Shown: piece after piece, positions 23,501-35,500 of the stretch | How the letters are laid out: each line of letters opens with the position of its first letter | Numbering within the stretch: position 1 is the stretch's first letter | Position numbers and translations under genes: made by a program | From: Aphelocoma coerulescens | Taxonomy: Eukaryota; Chordata; Aves; Passeriformes; Corvidae | DNA: 64,000 bases | Direction of reading: 5' to 3' | Assembly (NCBI RefSeq): GCF_041296385.1 | Contig: NC_091015.1 | Coordinates: 89,450,004 to 89,514,003 of the forward strand | Notes under the pieces: generated by a model | Seen by the model: the letters and a program-made list of their open reading frames with translations, nothing else | Databases searched by the model: none | What the model was told of the DNA's origin: nothing

Positions 23501-26500
23501 CCTGTGCAAGCTGTGCTGAAATATGTATCAAACAGAGGAAGTTTTCAGAGCTTTCCTTGTTACTTATTACTTATTTAAGAACCCAAGAGGGGATGATCCC
23601 AGGGAATTAACCTGTTGTCTCAGTGCTGTAATTGCCCTGCGATACGATCTTATGTTGAAATGGTATCTCTCCTGTAGATGAAATCTTCTGAGCTGTTGCA
23701 CAGCATGAGGGGGGGGGTGGTGCTATAAAAGACACAGATTGAAAGCTCACCACTCTGTAAAAGGTACTGGAGTTGCAGTGAGGAGGGATATTCCCCTTAC
23801 TGCTAATAAAATCGTCATGATTTCAAGGACACCACTGCAGTTCCCTTAGCAAAAGCTCTAAGCTGCAATTTGTGTCGGGCCTGATGGAAGGTGAACAGGT
23901 GGATAATGGGGACTGGAATAGCAGGATAACAGTGAGACAGGAGAGCTGATACACAGCGATAATTGCATGCTAATTAAGGAGAAAAAGAGGGAGGCAGGTA
24001 GATGCGGGCTGTAAATGCTGCAAAACAGACTGATAGAGGGGAAAGGAAAGTCTGGGGGAACTGATGGTCCCTGTGTCTTAGTGAATGCCCTGTGGTGGCC
24101 TGTACAGAGAAGAGAGAGGCTGCAGGAGGAGCATGTGGGGCTGCCTTTCTCCGGTGTGCAAGATGCTGCTCCCCTTATCCATCCCTCTCTGGTTAGGGTG
24201 CTGTGGAGATGAAGAGAGCCCCAGTCCTGCTGTCAGTTTCACAGCTGGTTTCTGTCGGCGACTAGAGGGTTGACTGCTGGTGAGGCATCTCTCTGTGCAT
24301 GGGGGCTGTGTTACTGGGCTGGAGGCTGCACAGCCTGGCTCTTCACCAGTCCAGAGCAGGGCTGTTGAAGCCAGGTGTTAGCTTCCCTCCTGTAACTGCA
24401 GAAAGGGCGTTTAACAAACTGAAATTGGTATCGCAGCAGTAACACTGCACACGCCATACGATATATCAGTTAATTTCACATGCCCCAGAAACTCTGGAGA
24501 TAGCATGCTTAATGTTATCTCCTACCTCACTTAATCTGATTTTATTTGAAAAATACATTGAAGTGGATAGAGGGTGAGAGAGAAATTGAACACATTGTGA
24601 ACAGACTGTTGGAAATGATCAGGTTACCACAGCCTAATGAGTTAAGGCAATGGGAGAGGGCATAAGCTTCTACCTGGGTGGTTTGAACCAATGTGCTCTC
24701 TAATTGCAGTGGGATAGAAATTAATGACTTGCCAGCTGCTGTTCTGCATCAAACTAATAATAAAAAAGTTGCTGAAACCCACTGGTTTTGGAGCATCTGC
24801 CGGTTCACACGCTTTTCTTGGAGCCTGCTATTCTAAACATAATGGTCCCAGTGTCTACCATAATGCCTGATACTTCTATTTTAAAAGTGAGTAGCAGAGA
24901 AGGACTTGGATACTCTACATGGAAATGCAGACTTTTCTACCATTACTTCGGGCACAGTCAGGTTTTTAGTTAGTTCAGCAGTCCCATGAGAAGCAGCTGT
25001 AAGCCAGCACTGACAGGCATTACCGTGCAGCTGTAAGCAGCATTAAGGCAGGGATTTGTACAGTCAATAAGCTCAGTGTTATAGGTGGGGTAAGCCTGAG
25101 AACATGACAGAGGTGGGAACAGCTTTCACCCTTTTGTTGCTTTTCTCGGAAAGGAAGAAATCGGGGAAAATTGCTGGCCACCTTTATCCGAAGGATTGTT
25201 ACGGTTTTGCAAATGCGTATTTTTTTGTCTATCATTTGAGAAGAGTGTTGATCTGTTCCACCCCACATGTGATAACAGCTCTGGGGGGTGCTGTGTGCTT
25301 GCAGACCTACATTGGTTCGATAGTTGCCTCCGTGAACCCCTACAAGAGCATCCCGGGCCTGTACGACTGCGCCGCCATGGAGCGATACAGCAGGCACCAC
25401 ATGGGAGAGATTGCACCTCACCTCTTCGCCGTGGCCAACGAGTGCTACCGCTGCCTCTGGAAGCGCCACGACAACCAGTGTATCCTCATCAGGTGAGTGG
25501 TGGCTGCTGCTGCTTTGGGTACCCCTCATGGTGAGCCTTTCAAGGCGATTTGGGAGCATGGCTATGGGCCACATGGGGAGAACTCCAAAAGATAGCAGGC
25601 TCTTAAAACAGCACAGTTTCAAGAGAGTTCTGAGCTGGCTCTGTATCATTCTGTGGACCTCTAACAAAACGTTGTTTTTTCTTACACATCTTCCAATTTC
25701 ACTTAGTGGAAAAAATCTATTGTAATTTTGCGCATTTTTTGGTCTTCCCACATCAAATGTTACTTTAAGTGTTTTTCCACCATTTAAACATCTCTATGCA
25801 GCTCAGTAGTTTGTCACCACTAGACCCTGATTCCTGTATGGAGAGGAAAAGAAAAACGTAACCCACCAGCCTTGAGAAATGCAGTAAATAAGAATAGCAA
25901 AATAGAAACCCCTCCACATTTCAGCCACTTATTTCTGCCTGATTAATCTTCCTTGCTTAATCTTGTTGTGCTTTAATTTAATGGTGATTTAATAGCTTCC
26001 CGTTTGAACCACTGTTTCACTGGTATTCGGGATCTGGCTGTGGCTGAGTGTGCGTTAGGGAGCAGTTGGCATTTCAATAGCTTTTCACTGCCTTCAGCTC
26101 CTCCTTCCTTCTGGCTCCAGAAGAGCTGAAAACGCAGCCAGCTCTTTTCCCATTCCCTAGCCTGCCAGCTCAGCTGCGTTGGCTCACACACAGGCAGGGA
26201 GACCAAAGCCTTGCCTGCCAGATCAGGAGGAGCAGCTTGCTGGTGATGGCACCAGTGACCGGCCTCTGGGCAGGGGGTGATGCTCAGGGGGGTGAGAGAG
26301 CTTCTGTTTCTGCTTCCTATCCTCTCTTGCCTTCACAACATTTCTGTGATTAGGCCTACTTGGCATCACCTTCCTGCACTATGAGGTTACATGTGTAGAG
26401 CTCTTCAAGCACAAGTCGACATGATTTTGGCTGTCTCCCGACCTCCCTAGGAGTGGTGGCTGTAGGACTGACACACATGGGGCAGACGGTGGGACAGAGA

Positions 26501-29500
26501 GGGGATGAGGCAGAGTGAGAGCAGCACCTTTTCCCATAGGCAGTTTCTACTGACATTTCAGCTTATAGGCCAGGTTGCAAGGCTTCCTGGATAAGAGGGG
26601 GATTTGGTGCATGTAGTTCAGCACCCAAGCCATTGTCAGAAATGTGGATTAGCTGCAACACAGCCAGGCCTGCATGCAACTTTCTGCAGGCTCTCCAGTC
26701 TCAGTGCCCACCTGCCCTTGCCACTAGGCAGATTCTGCCTGGCAGTGAGACAAAGCTGAAGAGTGTGTTTTTTCAGCTTTCTTTATTTCTCATTATTTAA
26801 TACATAGTTCTATACATATAAAGATGGGTCCAGGTAAGAGTCCAAGCAAAATGAAATGCCCAGAGATCTTTTTCATGTGACAATAGCTAGCCTGGAGTCA
26901 TGGTTTTGTGTTTTATTGCCAGACAGTTACTTGTGAACAGCCTGTGTACACAAATTTAGGGAACCAAAACAATTTCTGGTGGCCATTGGTATTTTTGCCA
27001 TTCTGTATGAGCCTCAGTATTTTACCTTTCATTCCAGTTCCTCACAAGCTGCCAAGAGGAAAGCAGGTTATGTCCTAAAATGGACATAAGCCGAATGTGA
27101 TGTTCCAAGGGAGTCTTCAGCAGTCTCTGCTCTGTAAACCATGTGCTTTGGTACAGATAAGCCATAATATGGAGAAGTTTTGTATTAGGAATCCCTTTTA
27201 AAATTGTTTACTGTGGTCATGGATTGAAACACTGATTTGTATAAGTTCTGTGTTTCAGATAAGTGGCACACAACCTTAGAAGGGTATCTTGATACTGCAG
27301 AAATTGAGGAAATGTACAATTTTAATTAAAAAAAGTCAAATCTGCTTTCCTAAAGGACTATTATCTGTTCTGTCTGTGAAGGACTCAGAATAGGATTTTT
27401 TTTAATTACTGAAGGTTTCCCTGGCCCTTCATATGGTTTAGGAAAGTCCCTGTGGTCACATACGTAGTTTAGGGCATAGAAAGTGGAGGTTTAACAGTGT
27501 GCTTGGTAAGTTCAGCATCCTGGTCATTCCTGCCTCTTTTACTGGCTTAGAATTAGACACTGCAACAAGTCACTGTACTGTCACTGTAATTTCCTTGGTT
27601 ACTACTGGCATTTAAAAAAGAAAATAGCCAAGTGGAGCTCTTTAGTGTCTGAATTCAGACAAACATTCTGGTCTTGCATTTAATGTAAGAGATGATAAAG
27701 AGGAAAATTCTGTTGCATCGCGAAAACACAGTAGTTAAAACGAGGGAATTATTCGGGTAGGTCTCACGTTCTGATTGGCAGTTTGAGCTGCTCCTGACCT
27801 TGGGATCTCAGCACTCCGCAGCAACGGAGTAAACAGCCCCACAGAGGACGGCGCTTGGAATGCTTTCTGATGATCCTCTGGACTTGAAGTGCCCCCTGCT
27901 GGACCCCAGAATTAGCTGTGGTTTGGAGCTGCTTTCTTCAGGCTTTGGGTTCAAAAACCTGTGAAAAAGCTTCTAGTGTTTTGAAATATTAATATTGGGA
28001 TATTTTTCTGACTGGGGTAGGGTGAGAGGGTGAATTTCAGAACACGAATTAAAAACTGTCATCATAAAGACTCAGAATATGATATAAATGTGAGACCATT
28101 TTTCTCTAGTATTACCACCCAGGTCAGAGGTGAAAAGGAAGGAAATACAGAAGAGATGATAATAAGCAGAATCACCCAAAGATGCTTATTTATTGGTTTG
28201 TGTAACATGTACAATTTCTGTAATTTTAATTCAGGATAATGCTGCATAAAAAGGACTTAGCAGCCTAAAATGTCAACAAAACGGCACACTGAAGAAGCTG
28301 TACACAACTGGTGCATTAGAATATATACACAGTTGTGAAATGGTGTTTTAACTCTCCCAGGCTAAAAAACTAGAGTTTTTCTATAGAAAAAAAACATCTG
28401 CATCAATGAATTCTCAGTTTCATGTTGGTCTGAACCCTTATCACAGGGTCCAGGTTTTTTTAAAACAGGAAAAGAAAAAAGCCCACCACCATGTTAAAAA
28501 AATCCTCTGATTTTTCAGCTGAGTGCCTCAGGAACATGAAGGAAGCCCATCTTATTTGAGCAATAGCCAAACAGCTTGTCCTGATGTAGGAAAGGGGCTG
28601 GGCTCCCCCATGATTAGCTGAAGTTCATAAGTTGGGACCAAGTTCAAACCTCCATTTCTTTATTACACAAAGAGTAAAATATCTTTAGGTTTGTTTTTTT
28701 AAGGTGGTTTAGTCTGTGCAGAAGCAAACACATGCTCTTCTCTCAGATAAAATAGCAGCTGATCCACTTCAGAGCACTCCCAAAGAAGTGTAAAGCAGTT
28801 GAGGGAGCAGCAACAGTTGCTTTGTATGACATTCAAGTCAGTGCTGTGAGTGGGAAATCACTGTCTGATACCAATTTGTTCTCTCTGTTATCATCTGATG
28901 GCCTGAAAGTTTTTGTTGTTGTTTTTCAGCTTGAAAATCAATGTGAACCAAACTCTTTATTTGGGACCCAGACCTGTGATGGATGTGATGTCCTGACACA
29001 CCAAAGTTCAGATGTGCATTTGACAAACTGTATTTGCTGTTTGGCTATTGCTCAAATAAGGCAGACTTCCTTCACGAAGGGCCTATTTTATCTGTGTGTG
29101 TCTGTCTTGGGGTTTTAAAGCCCCAAAAACCTCACTTGATGAGACTTTTAAAAGGACTTACAGTTGTTCACGTACTCAGATGCATGGGAAAAATACTGAC
29201 AAGATATTCTCAAGAGGTCAAAACAATAAAAAACTTTACTGGCAACTGCAGAAAGTCAGAGAACTTTTGCAAAAGTTTAGAGCAGGATTCCATCAACATA
29301 AAACAGTTGTCAAAGCATTAACTTAGCCCATTAACTTAGCAAACTCTAAGCTCATCCAATTTTAAGTTGCACAAAACTCCAAGAAGAGGGAATTAGAGGA
29401 AGAAAGAGAAAGAGAGAAAGGCAGAAAAGATACAGAAAAGAACAAGTATAGCTACCACTCCTGCTTCCAGCAGTGTTCAGCTGATAGGAATTCCAAGAGG

Positions 29501-32500
29501 AGGTGGGGTCAAGACATGTGCTGGCCTCCTGTCTCAGTTCAAGTACACTTTGGCCTTCCTGGGACCTTCCCCCAGGTGGGGCTTCTGGTTGTTTGGCCAC
29601 TCAGGAGCTGGGTTAGGGGTTCCAGAGGTGGACATGGACCAGTGCCTTTGGTGTGCCAGTGATTAGCAACCACTAAAGACAGTTCTGTCTCTTACCCAGA
29701 CAGAACAGGGAAATGGTTTAGTGCTATGTCCTTCAGAATGAGGAGTCTCTCTCAGTGACCCCTTTTTACGCTGTGGCAGTCATGAGTCCAGGCTGCTGTG
29801 CCCTTAGCACGATGCCCTGCATAAAACAAGTCATGGAGAAAGTCTAAACATCTTCTAAGTGGGGGCCTTTGGGGCTGCTGTCAGACTTGATATGTTCACA
29901 ATCCTGAATGTAGTGATGTGGAACAAGCTGGGTACTTTAACTCATGGGCTGGAAAGGTTGCACTAAAAAATTCACCCTTTTACTGACCTTGTAGGTGAAA
30001 GCTTTCTAAGGACCCCGCATAACTGTAAAAGTGGATAGAATGGAGTGGTTACTACTAAATGAGTAGAGAACAGTAGAGAGCATTGACTAAATCCTTTGGA
30101 TGGATCCAGACTTTGTGTAACTGAAGGTGGTTCAGAGGAAAATTTAAAAAGCAATCAGAAGTATAACATGGGAAATGGCTAACAGAGACAGGCACCTTGA
30201 ATTTGGGGCACTATCCATCAAGTCATGCACAGCAGAAAGAGCACCAGGATGAATTGTTGGTTTCCCCTTCCAACATGAGAACTTAGAGGTATCACATGAA
30301 GCTAATAGGAGGTGAATCTGAAAAAACAAGACTTGTTCCTTTGCTTTTTAAGGGAGTATGGCTAGAAACTCATAGAAGATAAATCCATTCAGGATTACGA
30401 GACACATAAAAAACAGGTTCAGATCAGGAAGCCTCGGAGCAGGGAATAACTGGAAGCTGGAAGAACACAGAAGAGAAGTATCAAATGTCTTCCATGGCAT
30501 CTCCAATTAGCAGCTGTGAGAATAGGACACTGGGCAGCTTCAGAACCAAACCAGTTCTGAGTCCCTCCTGTTCCAAGAAAAAATCAAGAGCATGTAATTG
30601 TGTGTAATGCCAACTGTACCAGAGAGAGGTGCAGGAGATATTTTTCCACTGGCTTTGTGTATCTCACTTGTTTTATGGCTCTCAGGTACAGTGGGGTAAC
30701 TTTCAGCTTCCATAGAACTACACATTCTCCAAAGCAAGGGACTGTGGGTGGGGGCAGAGGAAAGATGGTGTTAATGAAAGAGGTGATGTCCTCTTAGGTG
30801 TCACCCTGTGCCTGCTGTTGAGCTATAGATGTGGCTCAGAGGGAGAGAGAATTTAGGCAGGAAGAGGTGCGTATCACTGGATGATGTATTGCACTAGACA
30901 AGAATAATGCAAGGGTTTGTGAAACTCTCTCAAAACTACTAGCAGAAATGTTTTTTATGGTGAGTATTAAATGCAAGAATATTAAATATTTGCTTCTGGG
31001 GCAGAGGAGATGAGTGAGGGCCTGCAAAGAGAAAAGGAAGGAATACTGAAAAGGCCAGACGTCAAGGGTAAAATTACATTAAAAATGCTACAGAATTTTT
31101 TTTATGTGGTTTAAATATAATGGATGAATCACACTTGCTGGAACATACTGGCGGTAATGAAGATGTCTCATTATGTTTCCTGAGTGTCTCTTCCCTAATT
31201 TTATTGTTGACATTCATTTGCAGGAAAATGTCATGCTGTTTTCTTGGGTGATACCTTTGTTCTTTGTTTTTTACTAGACAGCATCATTATACTTTGGTAT
31301 AACCTAAAATCAGTGGGGTCATTACTCAGCAATGGCACAACATAGAACTGTCAAATTGTCTAAGTTTGCTCCGTTGTGCTCCATCAAAGTCAGTGACAAA
31401 ATTTCCACTTGCTACAATGGAAAACGTGAAGTAAGACCAAAATATACCCTCTCTCTTTGGGAATAAACTGAAATTATGTACAGCTTAATTAAGAACTAGG
31501 CCACAGCTTAGGATACAGTGCTATGTCTCAAGATGAAGAGTGAGAAAACTAGACAAACTTTACCCACAAATTGTATTTCTTAATGGCTCATAGTGTGTGT
31601 TTAGGCTACATAATTGAAGAGAAAGGATATTGGGGAAATGAGCCAAATTTATACTTTCCCTTTTTAGAGAGTTGGTTTTGAAGAGAAACTGAGTTTATTG
31701 CCTTCTGTTTGTACCAGCAGGGTTGCTTATTAACAGTTTGTTTTAAGAATGTCAATTTAGCATTATCAAATTTCTTTGTTCTCCTGTGGGTGGTGATGAG
31801 AGGTTTTACATCTCTGATGGTAATGAGAGGTGAAAATTGTATATTTTGAACTCACATGAATCTGGTTTGTTTCAATAGGTATATAGAAAGTTTGTTTAAA
31901 GAGTATGTAGTTCTCTAAGAATTTCAGTATTAATTATGCAAGTAGCCTTTATGTGTTAGAATGTGCATTGGTGTCCTTAACTTCCTCCTCCTCGCAGCAG
32001 GGCTCCTTCATTAGCTAGATTGCTGCAACGTATCCTAAACTTTCCCATCTTAATTTGTAGTTTGGTCTTTATCTCTGACCACTGCCATGCCGTTGTTGTG
32101 ACTTCAACATGACGGTGGGAAGTGTTGGATAATTGTTTGCATTCAGAGAGCTCTTTGTTGCCTCCTAGGTGTGTGTACATTTGCAGTCAGTGCCTCGAAA
32201 TGCTGTCTGAGCAGTGGTATGAAGCCTAAGGACAGCTTGTGTTTTTCCCTGGATGTCATATTCAGGAAATTAACAGGGTGTTCTGTCTCCATCTGACCAT
32301 CACTTCTAATCACCCCGGTCTTCCTGACCTCCAGTAATGTAGAGTGTGGCTGGCCAGCCAGAGGGCTTCTTCACTGGCTACTGGGACTGTGCAAACCATT
32401 TCCTCCTCTTCTTTCAGTGGCGAAAGTGGTGCTGGTAAGACGGAGAGCACTAAGCTGATTCTCAAGTTCTTGTCTGCAATGAGCCAGCATTCACTGGAGC

Positions 32501-35500
32501 TGTCCTCCAGAGAGAAGACCTCCTGCGTGGAGCAAGCTATTCTTGAGAGCAGGTACTGGATCTTTCAGTACACGGGTATTTTTTTCAGAAGACATGAGCC
32601 TTGACATTGAAATAAGGGCTTGAAGTGTAATCAAATATGTGTGTGTGTGTATTTACTGAACAATAAAATGAATACTGGAGAGAGGGAAATATTCCATTAA
32701 ACAAAATTACCTGGCTCTTCTAGAGAGTTGTGAGCATGGTGGTATCTCTTAGTGAAGCAAAAATATGCAGAGTTTTGAAATGGATGAAGCTTTAATGGTG
32801 GCTTTCATTTTTGTGTAGAGCTGAATTCAGATAATCAGAGTGAGGGAAATGGGTGATGGGAGGGAGAAACCTTTGGTTCAGTTTGTGTAGCCTGAGGATG
32901 CGTTAGAACAAGATACAGCACGGTGAGGATGAAGTGCTCAAGCGGTAAAAGCATGCTGAGGAGAGGGAGGATAAGGAGAACTGATAACACAGATGAGTAA
33001 ATGCATCAGATAAATTGGACACAATCTACGCAAGCAAAAAAGAAATCTTGGTGTTCACATGAAATGACACGGTTCTAAACTATTTAAAAACAAAGGCAAT
33101 TTAAGATGCTATTACTTTTGTTTATCGTGCTTCATCTCTGCTGTACGTGCTGTATCTTGATGTAGTTATTTTTTTTAATTGCCTTAGGACAAGGACTCCT
33201 TACATCTGTCTAGCAGTTTGCATGTGCTGAGATTTCTTATTTCTGTCATTTGAGTACTGCAGTGAGAATTGCGTGTATCTTTTGAGCGATTGCAAAAGAA
33301 GCAGCAAGTAGCAGTAACTACTCTGCAGCTGCAGAGTAGTTCAGCATGATTTATCTTCCTGTTGCATGAATACTTGCATCTTCTGATGGGAAGCTGAGAT
33401 GCCCATTGCTAATAAATGGAGGGTAATGCTGGGATGTAGGCTGCTGCTGAGGAGAGTGTCAGAGGGGAGCTTGTCAGAGTGCTGTTCCTTTCCCCAGCCC
33501 CATGTGAAGCTGTTGGCATGCTGGTCACATGTTAACACTCCTGTCGTTTTTTATTTTCACAGTCCAATTATGGAAGCTTTTGGCAATGCGAAGACTGTTT
33601 ACAACAACAACTCAAGTCGCTTTGGGAAGTTTATTCAGCTGAACATCTGTCAGAAAGGAAACATTCAGGGAGGAAGAATTATGGATTGTATCCTCGTTTA
33701 GTGATTTCATGCCTGTTTGTGGGAAGCCCCCATGTACCTCCTTGATGGAGGACTGAGGGAGAACTGTCTTGCCTTTGTCCTTTCACCCCTTCCTGAAATA
33801 TATGCAGTTAAACTGAGCTGATGTAGGTGGGAAGGGGAGGCAGCAACACCAAATTCACACATGCACACGTGCTTTTGTGGCAGCGTGGGGTGTATGTACT
33901 CTTGGAGGACCAGCATTTTGTATTGCTACTGCTAGCATGGCATGGCTCATGTGCATGTTCCCATTTAGTGAGCTAAAACAGCCTGAGTCCTTGGGAGTAA
34001 CTTCAGTTGTCAGCCATTTCCCTCATTACTGTATCCAAAGATAAGCTGCTTAGTTCTCTGGAAAAGTACTTGAAGGAGCAGAGCTGCTCAGTTTCTGCAG
34101 TGTGAGTCTGGGTGGGTTAAATCCTCGGACTTGTCCTGCATTTAGCAAAATCAGACTATGAGCCAGCTCTACTAGAGCACCAGAGCAGTGGGGATGAGGA
34201 ATATTCCAAGGGGATCCTACCTGCTTTTTTAAACTTAAGCTGCTTTTGCAGTGGGACAGATTTAGTTCTTGAAGTTGTTTCCAACCTTTAGGGAAAGGAA
34301 AAAGCAAAAGAAAACAGATGTCATTTAAAATGCAGAATCTGCCAAGTCCAGTTTTGATGCTATGGAAGAGAAGGTGTTGATACATTGATATTAGAACTGC
34401 TACAATATTGCCATTGTTGCTACTTTATTTATCTTGTTGTAGGTGTATTGTATGAAGCATGCTTAGCATGTTGTGAGAAAACAATGATAGTCTTCCTATT
34501 ATCTCAAATGAAAGAAGCAAGATTATAAAAAACTTCTGCATTAATTGCTTTTTATTCCTTGACTGAAGCTGTTCTTGCTGGCTCCAGATTTATTGGAAAA
34601 AGTAAGATCACATTTGCTTTTGCTTAGTTAATTGTGTTTGATTTAATGTTTTCTCTGAAACTGTGGATAAAAAATTTGTCCTTAAAAATGATCACTTAAG
34701 TGGAAACTATTTTTTACTTTGACAGAATCGTGTAGTAAGACAAAACCCCGGGGAAAGAAATTATCATATATTCTATGCTCTGCTGGCAGGGATGGAAGAG
34801 AGAGAGAAAGGTGAGTGGCAAAGCACAAGTCACACAGCTGTAGTGGTTTTCTGCTAGCAGTCAGCAGTGGTGACAGCAGTGGAGAATTTAACTGCAGAAA
34901 CCCACTAACCCAAGCAGAGAAATAGGTTATTTATTCAGATGGGATTCAGTGAATGTGAATTTGAGCTCAGTTTGATAAAGGAACCTACTTAGCTGAAGAA
35001 TGTCACTGAGCTGATGGTAGTTTTTTCTCCCAGCTTCTGCTGTGGCCTTGGGAAAATTACTTGGGGACAAACATGCCTCATTCTGTTCAAACTGAATATT
35101 TTTGCTGGTACTAAATAACTCCACAGCAACAAAGATAAATAATTCTGGTTGTTCTAGTCCTTTCTCATAAAGAATAAATCCACTGAACAAAAGAAATGAC
35201 ATTTGTTTATGTGCAAAATCGCCTAAAGCTGTCTCAGCATCTCCCTGTGGGCCTGCTGTCTTTGCATGCTAAAAAGTAGAGTTAACTCTATTATGCAGCT
35301 AAATAAAATCCAGCAAAATAACCCCCCCATCTGATTTTAATATAAAACTTTGTCTTGTGCATTATTATAATTTCTGAGCAAATGAATTGTGACCTGTTTA
35401 ACTCTGACACAGTAGTTTGTGGAGTACTTTTGTTTTGGTATTTCTTTTCACTCACCCTGCTTTCTCTCCTCATTAGATGCTTTTTACTTGTCTGTACCTG

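Larger units (their letters stand above)
8525..25304 (+). other. MYO10: MYO10 intron, 16.8 kb, with two CR1 fragments
   Basis: This intron runs from gtaagt at 8525 to gtgcttgcag at 25304. It holds a minus-oriented CR1 3' end near 13761 and a plus-oriented CR1 3' end at 21801-22118. It also has a copy of an old sauropsid motif near 15387, TTTA repeats at 19885-19912 and 20228-20245, an A16 tract at 20543-20558 and a G run near 23710. The section from 23950 to 24780 is rich in homeodomain-like TAAT cores and may be a conserved noncoding element. No coding exon was found. Confidence 0.85.
25493..32417 (+). other. MYO10: MYO10 intron, 6.9 kb
   Basis: The intron runs from gtgagt to ctcttctttcag and holds no exon that I can see. 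It has a CpG-bearing patch at 27715-27905 that ends in a CTCF-like motif, a possible old sauropsid motif at 31379-31422, and a small inverted repeat at 29108-29125 (ttgggg/ccccaa arms). The rest is unique AT-rich sequence. Confidence 0.85.
32553..33562 (+). other. MYO10: MYO10 intron, 1.0 kb, with a perfect 26-bp palindrome
   Basis: The intron runs from gtactg to tattttcacag. It includes a short (TG)n tract at 32638-32650 and a perfect palindrome at 33316-33341. No other structure is seen. Confidence 0.85.

Noticed and set aside
25020..25751. 243-aa minus-strand ORF, the longest open frame in the window
   Set aside because: It lies antisense over the GC-rich MYO10 exon at 25305-25492 and its flanks. 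Antisense frames of such exons often stay open, and the peptide shows no recognisable domain.
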